From Deltaproteobacteria bacterium (lineage in GTDB: Bacteria; Bdellovibrionota; FAC87; UBA2466): 38,960 nucleotides of DNA. How positions within the stretch are numbered: the first letter of the stretch is position 1; the number at the start of each line of letters is the position of its first letter. The translations under genes were made by a program, and so were the position numbers. Shown here piece by piece: positions 8,406 through 16,844 of the stretch. Where the stretch lies: assembly GCA_900299195.1 (NCBI GenBank), contig OMIX01000067.1, positions 1-38,960 on the forward strand. The letters are read 5' to 3'. The notes under the pieces were generated by a model that saw nothing but the letters and a program-made list of their open reading frames with translations, made no database searches and was not told the DNA's origin.

Positions 8406-9773
8406 TTATCGAATCCCAAGCTCTTTCATCTTTAGCTGTAACCCCTTGCGGCTGATGTTCAGCTTTCTTGCTGCTTGGGTCACATTGTTTTGAGTTTCTA
8501 TCAGAGCCTCTTCAATCGCTTTTTTCTCAATTCTTCGAGTGGCATCTTTGACCAATTCTTTCAAAGAGCCTCCAGAGGCCGCTTGCCGCTCGACAAACTT
8601 TTGTTCTTCGAACTCTAAAATTTCCTCTGGCAAGTGTTCCGGAATGACAGGTCCCCCCTCGTTTAAAACCATCACCCTCTCAATGACGTTCTCAAGTTGT
8701 CTGATATTGCCGGGCCAGGGGTACTGTATCAAAAGCTCTAATGTTTCAGGTTGCATGACTGGAGGTGTTTTTTTCATCCGGTCACTCATCTTCTGAAGAA
8801 AAAAAGCGACAAGCTTAGGAATGTCCTCAGGACGCTCACGAAGGGGCGGAAGTTCTAACGGAACTACATTCAGTCGATAAAATAGATCGTTTCGAAATCG
8901 TCCCTCTCGAACCTCTTTTTCCAAATCCCGGTTAGTAGCAGCAATCAGTCTCACATCCACCTGGAGAGTTCTTAACCCTCCCACCCTCTCAAAAGATTTT
9001 TCCTGTAATACTCTGAGTAGCTTCACCTGCATCTCAACGCTCATCTCCCCAATTTCATCCAGAAACAAAGTTCCTTTGTCTGCTAATTCGAACCTTCCCG
9101 GTTTTGCACTCATAGCTCCGGTAAACGCCCCTCTCTCGTGTCCAAACAGTTCACTCTCCATCAGATTTTCTGGAATCGCGGCGCAGTTAATTTTTATAAA
9201 CGGCCCCTTAGCCCGTGAACTTCGTTCATGAATGGCAGCTGCGATCAATTCTTTTCCCGTGCCACTCTCTCCTAATATAAGCACAGTCGAGTCACTCGCA
9301 GCCACTTTATCAAGCATCCCGTAAAGCTTTAACATCTTTGGAGTCTCACCAATCATAGGGTGTTCGCTCTCTGAAGCTTTCCAGTTTTTTAATTCCTCAT
9401 TTTGAAACCGGTGAGACAAAACCGCTTTTTTTATCACCCTCACAAGTTCATTACGGTCAAACGGTTTACTGAGATAATCAAAGGCTCCCTGTTTCATGGC
9501 ATCGACGGCAGAATCGATCGTTCCATGGGCGGTCAAAATAATAACTGGGATTGAAGGGTATTCTTCTTTCACCCATTTCAATAATTGAACCCCATCTTCC
9601 CGTACCAACCGGAGATCGGAAAGAACAGCCTGTATCTTTTGATGACGAATTTTATCTTTGGCTTCAGCTATAGAAGCCACCGCATGAACCAAATACCCTT
9701 CAGCTTTTAACATCGCAGCTAAAATCTTACGAATATTGAGTTCATCATCTAAAACTAATACTTCGCTACTCAT
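8406..9773 (-). CDS. Sigma-54-dependent NtrC-family response regulator
   Basis: 455 residues in the classic three-part layout. A receiver domain (about 1-120) has the acidic pair in VLVLDDE, the phospho-acceptor Asp in VLSDLRL at about 53, Thr in ILTAHGT and Lys in SKPFD. A sigma-54 AAA+ domain (about 138-370) has Walker A GESGTGKE, the intact sigma-54 contact loop GAFTGA, Walker B LFLDEIGE and the arginine-finger region. A Fis-type helix-turn-helix closes the protein (TQAARKLNISRKGLQLKMKELG). Phosphorylated protein should drive transcription by RNA polymerase with sigma-54. Its start overlaps the stop of the upstream sensor kinase by ATGA, so the two form a two-component pair. Target genes are not evident in the window. 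Confidence 0.95.
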   Translation of the reverse strand: MSSEVLVLDDELNIRKILAAMLKAEGYLVHAVASIAEAKDKIRHQKIQAVLSDLRLVREDGVQLLKWVKEEYPSIPVIILTAHGTIDSAVDAMKQGAFDYLSKPFDRNELVRVIKKAVLSHRFQNEELKNWKASESEHPMIGETPKMLKLYGMLDKVAASDSTVLILGESGTGKELIAAAIHERSSRAKGPFIKINCAAIPENLMESELFGHERGAFTGAMSAKPGRFELADKGTLFLDEIGEMSVEMQVKLLRVLQEKSFERVGGLRTLQVDVRLIAATNRDLEKEVREGRFRNDLFYRLNVVPLELPPLRERPEDIPKLVAFFLQKMSDRMKKTPPVMQPETLELLIQYPWPGNIRQLENVIERVMVLNEGGPVIPEHLPEEILEFEEQKFVERQAASGGSLKELVKDATRRIEKKAIEEALIETQNNVTQAARKLNISRKGLQLKMKELGIR

Positions 9774-11920
9774 AAAGACCTCTCCGGTAACCCATCCTCT
9801 TCCACAGGTTTTGTGGTTTGGGGCCGTTTAATGGGAAGATGCAAAACAAAAGTAGTTCCCACCCCTACTTTAGAGCGAACATTGATAGTCCCACCCATAG
9901 ATTCCACTAATCGTCGACAAATCGCAAGCCCAAGTCCGGTTCCTTTGTTTTTAGTCGTAAAAAACGGAACAAATAATCGCTTTTGGGTTTCAGAATCAAT
10001 GCCAGGCCCATTGTCTTTAACCTCAATCTCAATATGCTCCAAGGGAGAACTTATATTTTCGGTCTTCCAGCCCTCTAAGACTTTAAACAACGGCATCGAA
10101 TCCAACAGAAAAGCTCTTTTATTTTTCATGCGCTTTAATCGCACTTTCAGCATCGGTCTTTCGGTCGTTTCCATGGCTTGCACCGAGTTAAGAAAAAGAT
10201 TGAGCAAAATCTGTTTCAACACTTCAGGATCAGCTTCGATGTGAGGGTTTTTCTCCTCCGTTTCGATTTCAAACGCCACTTTTGAACCCTTTAAAGCCAT
10301 TTGAGCTGTGTGGTCGATCACCTGAATAGGATCGCAACTTCCATACGAATGAAACTTTCTGGGTTTGGCATAATCTAAAAACTCAGTCACCACATTCGAA
10401 AGCCGTTGAGTCTCATCCACAATGATTTGCAAAAACTCATTGGAAGAATGCGGCTCTTGTTCCTTCAACAATTCCGCGGCCCCCTTAATGGCTCCCAAGG
10501 GATTTTTAATCTCATGGGCAAGCCCCGCTGCCATCTCACCAAGTGCGGCCAATTTGTCGCGATCTTTTAAATGATCAAAAGTCTGCGCATTTTGAAGCAT
10601 GAACCCTAATTGCCTTGCCACTGGAATAAAAACGCGCATCTCTTCATTCGAAAGAATAATTCGCTCCCCGGCCCTCACAGCACAAAACGCAATGGGCTTG
10701 GAATCATAAACAATAGGGATGATAAAATCTGCCCCCAATGTTCGCATGGTTTCAAGACAGGTCTCACAAAATTTCTGGGCCGCTGCCGCCCTAAAAAAAT
10801 CGCGATCGGTCTCAATGTTCTCTAGGATGAAGGGGCGGCCTCTTCTAAGCGCCATATACTCAATCAAAGCATTGGAGGAGGATAATTCCTGAAAGTCTCC
10901 TTGATTGACTCCTACAATTTTTCGATAACTTAGGCCATCTTTTTCGAGCAAAAACAAACTGGCCGACTCCACCCCTAAACATCTTTTTAAAATACTTTGA
11001 ATCTGTTCTGCTATTTGAATAGGTTCGAATGTGCCCACCAAATTTTCAAGAAGTTCATTGAGCTCTTCTTCGAGCAACAAATGACGTCGAAGAAAAAGTT
11101 TTCTCGTCCCTCGAGTAATGACTCTTTTAAGAGGTTCAAAGAGAATCATAATCACAAACGAAGCAATAAAAGTATTAAAGTAGAAAAGTCCCGATTGGTT
11201 TCCTACCCAACTGACCAACGTGGAATAGATCAGAGTTAATACCAAGGCGATTCCACCTAGAAGAGTCAATTTGGTCAAAACCTCTTCCGAAGTCATCACC
11301 TCTTTTTGAATGAAGGTGTGAAAAATGAAAATGCTATACAATACTCTGGCTAAGGTTCCTAAGGGAGGGACCATTTCAAAGCCTGAGTAGTGAATGGCGT
11401 TTGTCACAAATAACGATAAAGCGGTCACTCCTCCCAAGGCCGCAAAATGCATTCTCAGTTTTTCTCGAGGAAGAGTCACTTCTCGACTGGCTTTGTCTAG
11501 CCCAAGAAGAAAAACCACAAAGGGAATTAAGAGGGCAAAGTGAGCCAAAAAATTAAAAGAGGTTTCATATTCTCGATAAGTGGGAAATGACATGAACAAT
11601 AAAACCACCGCTAAAAAGGGGAAGTAAAAGGCGATCCACTTGCCTAAAGCAAGGGTCTTAACCCCTAGAAGCTCTCTTGCGAACCAAAGAAGAGGTAATC
11701 CCACCAGAAGAGTCGCAAAACTATGCCAAGCCGGACTAAATAGAGCTTCATAAGCCGAAAATCCCTGCAAACTTCCTATGGAGTCATGCAGGGCCAGCGC
11801 AGCCATCAGGCCCGTAAAAGCCAAATTCAAACGACTTCTAAAATTGCGCAAGAGAGCGGCACTCCCCAGAGAGACAGAGACAAAGGCCGCTATAATTAAA
11901 CTCACTGTTTCAATTCGCAT
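9770..11920 (-). CDS. Membrane sensor histidine kinase with GAF domain
   Basis: About 716 residues from the ATG at 11920, which places the first membrane span right at the N-terminus. The frame also stays open to a GTG at 12031, which would add 37 mostly polar residues and has no ribosome site. Eight or nine hydrophobic spans are followed by a GAF-like region (about 310-460), a HisKA dimerisation helix with LAHEIKNPLG (His codon near base 10516), and a HATPase domain with LLNLFLNSVQAME, DNGPGI, the F-box FVPFFTTK and GTGLGLAICRRLVE. It should autophosphorylate at that His and pass phosphate to the NtrC-type regulator encoded immediately downstream with a four-base overlap. The multi-span sensor suggests a membrane or lipophilic signal, but the ligand is unknown. 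Confidence 0.92.
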   Translation of the reverse strand: MRIETVSLIIAAFVSVSLGSAALLRNFRSRLNLAFTGLMAALALHDSIGSLQGFSAYEALFSPAWHSFATLLVGLPLLWFARELLGVKTLALGKWIAFYFPFLAVVLLFMSFPTYREYETSFNFLAHFALLIPFVVFLLGLDKASREVTLPREKLRMHFAALGGVTALSLFVTNAIHYSGFEMVPPLGTLARVLYSIFIFHTFIQKEVMTSEEVLTKLTLLGGIALVLTLIYSTLVSWVGNQSGLFYFNTFIASFVIMILFEPLKRVITRGTRKLFLRRHLLLEEELNELLENLVGTFEPIQIAEQIQSILKRCLGVESASLFLLEKDGLSYRKIVGVNQGDFQELSSSNALIEYMALRRGRPFILENIETDRDFFRAAAAQKFCETCLETMRTLGADFIIPIVYDSKPIAFCAVRAGERIILSNEEMRVFIPVARQLGFMLQNAQTFDHLKDRDKLAALGEMAAGLAHEIKNPLGAIKGAAELLKEQEPHSSNEFLQIIVDETQRLSNVVTEFLDYAKPRKFHSYGSCDPIQVIDHTAQMALKGSKVAFEIETEEKNPHIEADPEVLKQILLNLFLNSVQAMETTERPMLKVRLKRMKNKRAFLLDSMPLFKVLEGWKTENISSPLEHIEIEVKDNGPGIDSETQKRLFVPFFTTKNKGTGLGLAICRRLVESMGGTINVRSKVGVGTTFVLHLPIKRPQTTKPVEEDGLPERSL

Positions 11921-12038
11921 CGTAACCCAGTGTACTAAACGGTTTAAAAGCAATCCATCTCTAACATGGTGAGCCTGAGTTAGCAAAAATTGCTGAGTTA
12001 GCTGTAACACAGACAGTCTAATTCCTGTCACGGAGCGT

Positions 12039-12067
12039 TTGAGTTATTCTTCTCTTTCCCTCATAAT
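12039..12067 (+). promoter_or_regulatory. Candidate sigma-70 promoter of the MinD-like operon
   Basis: TTGAGT at 12039-12044 and CATAAT at 12062-12067 are separated by exactly 17 bases. The predicted start near 12074 lies about 60 bases before the MinD-like gene, in the divergent gap shared with the sensor-kinase gene. Confidence 0.5.
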
Positions 12068-12136
12068 TAAGACATCACAATTCTGTTTTTCTTTCCTTTC
12101 ATTCACTCGTTGCATCATTGCTAAATTGGGGTTCCC

Positions 12137-13141
12137 TTGGGACTTTTTAAAAGAAATCTGTTTGGGTCACCTGTTACCAATAACAGCTCTTCTTCAGTGA
12201 ATATCGCCAATCGTAATCTTTCGGTAGTTCAACAGCCCACTAAGACCATTTGGGCCATCGGCGGAGGAAAGGGCGGCATTGGAAAAACCTTGCTCACTTC
12301 AAACATCGCGGTTTTTTTAAGCTGGCTCAACAAAAAAGTGGTTGTAATCGACATGGATTTGGGTGGCGCTAATCTTCACACCAGTTTAGGAGTGAATAAT
12401 CCCGCTCATACGCTTAGCGACCTTCTCTACAATCGAATCGAAAATCCCAACGAACTTTTGCAAGCCACCCACTTCAGAAATCTTTCTCTCATTTCTGGAG
12501 CCCATGATCCTACGGGGATTGCTAACATGCCCCACGTTCAAAAAGCCCGCTTGGCTCGAAAATTCAAAGAAATTGAAGCAGACTATATTCTCCTCGATCT
12601 CGGCGCAGGGACTACCCACAACACCTTGGATTTTTTCCTTCTAGCAGATAAGAAAATTATTGTCGTAACTCCAGAGCCCACCAGCATAGAAAATGCCTAC
12701 CGTTTTATTAAAGCTGCCTTTTACCGAATGCTTCGAGCCTCCACCCCCACTCCTTACGTCAGGCAACTGATCGAACAAGCGATGGACGAAAAAAATCACA
12801 AAGGGATCTCTTCTCCTAAAGATCTTTTGAATGAAGTAGCTCGGCTTTCTCCGGCTGAAGGGGAAGACCTAAAAAACAAAATGCAATCCTTTATGTTCAG
12901 TTTGATCGTCAATCAAGTTCGGGCTAAAACCGAAGGGGATATTGGAAAGTCGGTTCAAATCGTCTGTGAAAGATATTTTGGAATCCACGTTGATTATACC
13001 GGTTTTATTCCCTATGATAATTCGGTCTGGCAATCGATAAGAAAGCGAGTTCCTTTTCTCATCGATTCCCCCAACAGCACAGCGGTTACTCATTTAGAGG
13101 ACGTTTTAAGGAACTTACTAAAAACATCACCGAGTAAATAA
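12137..13141 (+). CDS. MinD/FlhG-like ParA-family ATPase
   Basis: 334 residues. A polar N-terminus of about 35 residues precedes a deviant Walker A motif, GGGKGGIGKTLLTSN, followed by VVVIDMDLGGANLHTSLG (the Walker A' region) and YILLDLGAGTTHNTLDF. VVTPEPTSIENAYRFIKAAF is typical of the FlhG/YlxH-type MinD subgroup. Such ATPases dimerise on ATP and position membrane or polar structures, for example flagella, division sites or protein complexes. The start is TTG at 12137 with GGGG a few bases upstream; no ATG is available before the Walker A motif, although a GTG at 12197 is possible. It is followed five bases later by the J-like/HTH gene, a pairing I associate with delta-type bacteria. No flagellar genes are nearby, so calling it FlhG would be premature. 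Confidence 0.85.
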   Translation: MGLFKRNLFGSPVTNNSSSSVNIANRNLSVVQQPTKTIWAIGGGKGGIGKTLLTSNIAVFLSWLNKKVVVIDMDLGGANLHTSLGVNNPAHTLSDLLYNRIENPNELLQATHFRNLSLISGAHDPTGIANMPHVQKARLARKFKEIEADYILLDLGAGTTHNTLDFFLLADKKIIVVTPEPTSIENAYRFIKAAFYRMLRASTPTPYVRQLIEQAMDEKNHKGISSPKDLLNEVARLSPAEGEDLKNKMQSFMFSLIVNQVRAKTEGDIGKSVQIVCERYFGIHVDYTGFIPYDNSVWQSIRKRVPFLIDSPNSTAVTHLEDVLRNLLKTSPSK

Positions 13142-13146
13142 TCGTT

Positions 13147-13827
13147 ATGTCGAAAACCAACTCTGAAGAATCTTATTATCAACTGCTACGAGTTTCCCCC
13201 AAAGCCAGCGTATCGGAAATTACTTCGGCTTACCTTTCCGCAAAAAATGCTTTTTCTAAAGACTCTATTGCTACCTATTCTTTGATGGCTGCCGAAGATA
13301 CTACGGATATTTTGTCTCAATTGGAAACCGCCTACATGACCTTGACCAATCCAGACAAACGTCGTGATTACGACAAGAGATTAAACTCCGCGGAAATTGT
13401 AAATCTGGAAGTCGCAAGACCGAACCCAGAAAGCCAAATTTCTCAAGAAACTAATAAAAAAGCTCAGCAGACACCCGTATTTGAATCGGCTCCCGTCGTC
13501 GCCAATTCAAATTTATCCGAGAGTCATTCTTTTGATAAAGACACAGGATCGGATGCCCCCTTGAATCATTTAAACACAGGTGAATTTAACTTAAGTCAGA
13601 TCAGGGAATCTAAAGGACTCACTTTGACAGACGTGTCTCGAATTACCAAGATACCTGTCAAATACCTTAAAGCACTTGAAGAACGAGACAAAGCTAATCT
13701 ACCCGCCAAAGTCTATATCCAAGGCTTTTTAAAAAACCTAGCTCAACTTTATCGACTTGATCCTAAAACTGCTGTATCTCAATACCTCATGCAATTAGAA
13801 CAAACCTCAGGACCCACTTCCCCTTGA
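13147..13827 (+). CDS. J-like domain protein with RodZ-like HTH
   Basis: 226 residues. Residues 6-78 resemble a J domain: ESYYQLLRVSPKASVSEITSAY at the start and AYMTLTNPDKRRDYDKRL at the end are the usual flanking helices. The HPD tripeptide needed to stimulate DnaK ATPase is absent; the loop reads AFSKDS. A polar linker (about 80-140) leads to a RodZ-type HTH_25 domain, LSQIRESKGLTLTDVSRITK with PVKYLKALEERD and GFLKNLAQLYRLDP. There is no membrane span after the HTH, unlike true RodZ. It lies directly after the MinD-like ATPase gene and its stop overlaps the rluD start (TTGA). A scaffold or adaptor role with the MinD-like ATPase is an inference; DnaK co-chaperone activity is unlikely. Confidence 0.78.
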   Translation: MSKTNSEESYYQLLRVSPKASVSEITSAYLSAKNAFSKDSIATYSLMAAEDTTDILSQLETAYMTLTNPDKRRDYDKRLNSAEIVNLEVARPNPESQISQETNKKAQQTPVFESAPVVANSNLSESHSFDKDTGSDAPLNHLNTGEFNLSQIRESKGLTLTDVSRITKIPVKYLKALEERDKANLPAKVYIQGFLKNLAQLYRLDPKTAVSQYLMQLEQTSGPTSP

Positions 13828-14783
13828 ATGTGAATGAGTTTCTTGTCATTTTAGAGATCCGAATAGACTCTTTTCTTTCGGAAAAAACTGGCAAAAGTCG
13901 CTCTTTTGTCCAAGAGCAAATCAAAAGCTCAAGGGTGAAAATCAATGGAGAGATTTGTCTTAAGCCGAGCCATCGTTTAAAAGCCAATGATGTCGTCAGT
14001 TTTGAATGGAAGGAGGAGACCTCTCTCGCTCATCTTACTCCTACCCCGGGCACATTAAATATTGTGTTCGAAGATGAATATCTACTAGCTCTTAATAAAT
14101 CGGCTGGGGTCATTGTTCATCCAGGCGCAGGGAGAAAAGACGACACCCTAGTCCACCATTTGCTTCACTACCTAAACCACACCCCATTTAATACCCTTTC
14201 CTCGGAACGACCAGGTATCGTTCATCGATTAGATGAAGGGACTACAGGAGTTCTCTTAGTTGCGAAAACGGAAGAAACTCAAGTGTTACTTTCAAATATG
14301 TTCAAAAATCGGTCGATCAAGAAAACTTATCGGGCCATCACTTATGGGAAAATGCATTTATCCGGAACATTCAATTCTCCTATTGGTCGAGACCGTCGAG
14401 ACCGAAAAAAGATGAGTTCTCGAAGTCAAAACGCTCGACCCGCCTCAACCCCATGGAAAGCATTGGAAAGGTTTCAGCATTTTACTTATGTGGAACTCTA
14501 TCCCACTACAGGAAGAACCCACCAACTCAGGGTCCATTTGTCAGAGGCCCAGTTTCCGATTGTAGGGGATCCCACTTATGGTAAACCCAAAATGAAAGCT
14601 AGCTTGATTTCCAGTAAAGTGGGTGAACAGATTTCCCAAATGGACCATACGTTACTCCATGCTTATTCGGTCGAGTTTGAACACCCTCACACTCACAAGG
14701 TTCTTAGTTTAACCGCCCCATTGCCGGAGGATTTTGCAGCTTTTCTTCACCTGCTCAAACAAGAGGATCCATGCCAGCCCTAA
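13824..14783 (+). CDS. rluD: 23S rRNA pseudouridine synthase, RluD type
   Basis: 319 residues. An N-terminal S4 RNA-binding domain (about 15-65, with SRSFVQEQIKSSRVKINGE) precedes a RluA-family catalytic domain. The catalytic Asp lies in RPGIVHRLDEGTTGVLLVAK at about residue 136. GRTHQLRVHLSEAQFPIVGDPTYG is the conserved C-terminal block. It isomerises specific uridines, for RluD those in helix 69 of 23S rRNA, during large-subunit maturation. The start is TTG at 13824, whose last two bases are the first two of the TGA of the upstream gene; a GTG two codons later is the alternative. Neither has a strong ribosome site, so re-initiation is likely. RluC/RluA specificity cannot be fully excluded, but the S4 domain and length fit RluD. 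Confidence 0.88.
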   Translation: MNVNEFLVILEIRIDSFLSEKTGKSRSFVQEQIKSSRVKINGEICLKPSHRLKANDVVSFEWKEETSLAHLTPTPGTLNIVFEDEYLLALNKSAGVIVHPGAGRKDDTLVHHLLHYLNHTPFNTLSSERPGIVHRLDEGTTGVLLVAKTEETQVLLSNMFKNRSIKKTYRAITYGKMHLSGTFNSPIGRDRRDRKKMSSRSQNARPASTPWKALERFQHFTYVELYPTTGRTHQLRVHLSEAQFPIVGDPTYGKPKMKASLISSKVGEQISQMDHTLLHAYSVEFEHPHTHKVLSLTAPLPEDFAAFLHLLKQEDPCQP

Positions 14784-15397
14784 ATCACATCAGCTATGAT
14801 TTTGAGGTCGAACCTAAGGGACTCACTCGCCCTTTATATAAACAGGTCCACGGGAATGCTCTTATTCAAGTGACCGAATCTCTACTTCCGGCACTCTATC
14901 AAAACCCGCCTCAAGCTGATGGAGCCATTACCTCAGTATCTCAGTTGAAACTTTCTGTTTTTACTGCAGACTGTTTACCACTTCTATTTTTTACTGAAGA
15001 CCCTAAGGGCCCTATCGCTGCCATCCACTGTGGCTGGAGAGGAGCTCTACAATCCATTACAAGCCCCATCGAAGATCTCTGGTCTGATTATCACAATCAG
15101 ATTCATGTGATCTTAGGCCCCTGTCTCCAACCTTGCTGTTTTGAGGTTAAAACCGATCTTATTGAAACTTTTACTCAGGCAGGTCACGCCATCGACCCTT
15201 ATCTCGAAAGCCGAGGCGATCGACTCTTTTTTAATATGAGTGGTTTTGTCATAGAGCAACAGCTCCCATTTATTAAGCCAGCCCACATTCACACTGAACA
15301 CTTACGCTGTACTTTTTGTTCCCAACCGGAATTGCCCTCTTATCGAAGAAACAAAGGCACCGACCCCAGAATTAGAGGCTGGATTATCAAAAGTTGA
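14771..15397 (+). CDS. pgeF: PgeF/YfiH multicopper-oxidase-like protein
   Basis: 208 residues of the YfiH/LACC1 family. Metal-ligand and active-site motifs are visible: KQVHG near residue 26, TADCLPLLFF at about 64-73, HCGWRGAL at about 86-93, and ILGPCLQPCCFEV at about 113-125. Family members are reported to act as peptidoglycan editing factor, removing wrongly placed L-Ser from wall precursors, and as purine nucleoside phosphorylases or adenosine deaminases. Its ATG lies inside the end of rluD, 13 bases of overlap, with a GAGG ribosome site in rluD. The rluD-pgeF pair is conserved across many bacteria. The stop TGA directly abuts the stop of the convergent rimI gene. Confidence 0.9.
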   Translation: MPALNHISYDFEVEPKGLTRPLYKQVHGNALIQVTESLLPALYQNPPQADGAITSVSQLKLSVFTADCLPLLFFTEDPKGPIAAIHCGWRGALQSITSPIEDLWSDYHNQIHVILGPCLQPCCFEVKTDLIETFTQAGHAIDPYLESRGDRLFFNMSGFVIEQQLPFIKPAHIHTEHLRCTFCSQPELPSYRRNKGTDPRIRGWIIKS

Positions 15398-15880
15398 TTA
15401 TTTGGTCCGTTTCATGACAAGGGCATCCCGCTTTCCCTCGTAGTATTTCTTCCTAACCCCGTAGGCCTTAAACCCAAAAGACTCATAAAATTGAATGGCG
15501 GGACTGTTTTCAGTGTCCACTTCAAGAAAAGCCTGTTTCACTTGGGGCAGCTCCCAAGCAGTCTCTAGGAGTGTTTTTGCTATATTTTTTCTTCGATATT
15601 CAGGGCTGACCGCAATGGAAATAACATCCATTTCTCCTTGAACAAGAAGAGTGAGAAGAAAACCTACCATTTGTTTTTGAGAAACGACGCCCAGACAAAG
15701 CCCCGAGAGATGCTTTATAAAATATTCGTATTCGCTGTCTTTCCAGACCTTAGGAAAAGACTTCTCAGCGATTTGCCTTATTTTTTCAATGTCGGGCGAA
15801 TCAAGCTGCCGAATTTCAATCTCTACCCGTTGTCCAGCAACATCGAGACTTCGTATTTGTCTTTTAAAGATTTGATCCAT
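15398..15880 (-). CDS. rimI: GNAT acetyltransferase, RimI-like
   Basis: 160 residues of the GNAT fold. The acetyl-CoA binding region reads ISIAVSPEYRRKNIAKTLL (about 88-107). The usual Gly of the R-x-x-G-x-A signature is Asn here. FLEVDTENSPAIQFYESFGF (about 119-138) is the RimI-like C-terminal block. RimI acetylates the N-terminus of ribosomal protein S18, though many RimI-like proteins have other targets, so the specific name is moderate. The start ATG at 15880 lies 58 bases inside the upstream SurA-like gene; no other start codon fits before the GNAT core. It is the last gene of the glpX-led unit and abuts pgeF tail to tail with no spacer. Confidence 0.8.
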   Translation of the reverse strand: MDQIFKRQIRSLDVAGQRVEIEIRQLDSPDIEKIRQIAEKSFPKVWKDSEYEYFIKHLSGLCLGVVSQKQMVGFLLTLLVQGEMDVISIAVSPEYRRKNIAKTLLETAWELPQVKQAFLEVDTENSPAIQFYESFGFKAYGVRKKYYEGKRDALVMKRTK

Positions 15881-16461
15881 TCTTCAAGATTTTTCTGAAC
15901 CGCCTGTTTTTTTAACAAGACGATAATATTAGGCTTAATGCTTTCAAAGCTTTTTCCCCGAAATTGAGCTTCATTTCTCTTAAAATACTTTTGAGACTCT
16001 TCCTCGGTGATCACCGGGGTCACTGTCTCTATTTTTAATTGCACAAACCTGTCGGCAGCCAACGTATTAGCCATTTTCCTTGAAATATCCTGTTCGGTCA
16101 GGCCATATTTCTTTTTAACTGCTTCGAGAGCCCCCCCTCTCTGACCGCTAATCCACTTAGCAACTTCGGATTGAACATTGAACTCTTTTCCCAAGTTCTT
16201 CATTTCGGCTATCACCATCTCTTCAAAAACGATTTTCTGTACCGTTTTCCTTAGGTCGTCGCCCTCTTCTTCGAGAAGCACGGGCTGCATCCCTGTTTTA
16301 GCCCGCTGCAATGCTCGATAAACAAAAGCGTCCTGAATGCTGATCACTTTTTTATTGATGATGGCCGCAGTTCCATTCACCCACTTAGAGGAGTTTTCCC
16401 CAAAGGAACCTGGTGGAAGAAAAATAAGAAACAGCCCAAAGAGTATTAACTTTTTGATCAT
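15823..16461 (-). CDS. SurA-like periplasmic chaperone without PPIase domain
   Basis: About 212 residues. MIKKLILFGLFLIFLPPGSFG is a signal peptide. The mature part begins VNGTAAIINKKVISIQDAF, the standard opening of SurA/PpiD-type N-domains, and continues as a helical chaperone fold. A short C-terminal helix (IVLLKKQAVQKNLEEWIKSLKDKYEV) also matches the SurA ending. No parvulin PPIase domain is present, and the length is about half that of SurA. A role in guarding outer-membrane or periplasmic proteins is a reasonable inference. The ATG at 16461 shares its A with the last base of the ridA stop (TGATG); a TTG one codon earlier is possible. The end overlaps rimI by 58 bases. Confidence 0.75.
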   Translation of the reverse strand: MIKKLILFGLFLIFLPPGSFGENSSKWVNGTAAIINKKVISIQDAFVYRALQRAKTGMQPVLLEEEGDDLRKTVQKIVFEEMVIAEMKNLGKEFNVQSEVAKWISGQRGGALEAVKKKYGLTEQDISRKMANTLAADRFVQLKIETVTPVITEEESQKYFKRNEAQFRGKSFESIKPNIIVLLKKQAVQKNLEEWIKSLKDKYEVSMLLDNG

Positions 16462-16844
16462 CAAGCCAAAACCGCGATGGCCTCGATTTCAACCCGAACG
16501 TCTTTCGGAAGTTTTCCGACTTCCACAGTAGCTCTTGCCGGATAGGGGCTTTTCATGAACTTTGCATACACTTCGTTAAAACGAGGAAACTCTGCCATTT
16601 CAGTAATAAACACAGTCGTCTTGACTACATGCTCAAATCCAAGGTTTTGAGAAGCTAAAATGGCCTGAAGATTTTTCATCACCTGTTCCGTTTGCTCCTC
16701 AATAGTTTTTCCCACCACAACACCTGTCTTAGGATCTAAAGGGATTTGCCCTGAAACAAATAGAAATCCGTTAGCTTTTACCCCTTGAGAATAAGGGCCA
16801 ATCGCCTGAGGGGCATCGAGAGTTGAAATCACTTCCTTTTTCAT
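16461..16844 (-). CDS. ridA: RidA-family enamine/imine deaminase
   Basis: 127 residues, normal for RidA (YjgF/YER057c/UK114). The opening APQAIGPYSQGVKANGFLFVSGQIPLDP and the end PARATVEVGKLPKDVRVEIEAIA are diagnostic, and the active-site Arg lies in PARATVEV. It hydrolyses reactive 2-aminoacrylate and related imines formed by PLP enzymes such as threonine and serine dehydratases, sparing other PLP enzymes. The protein is cytosolic and trimeric in the family. It overlaps the upstream unknown gene by ATGA and the SurA-like gene by one base, so it sits inside a long coupled unit with unrelated neighbours. Confidence 0.95.
   Translation of the reverse strand: MKKEVISTLDAPQAIGPYSQGVKANGFLFVSGQIPLDPKTGVVVGKTIEEQTEQVMKNLQAILASQNLGFEHVVKTTVFITEMAEFPRFNEVYAKFMKSPYPARATVEVGKLPKDVRVEIEAIAVLA

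Noticed and set aside
11020-11050. GGTTCGAAT resembling a tRNA T-loop
   Set aside because: It lies inside the sensor-kinase coding sequence and no acceptor, D or anticodon arms can be formed around it.
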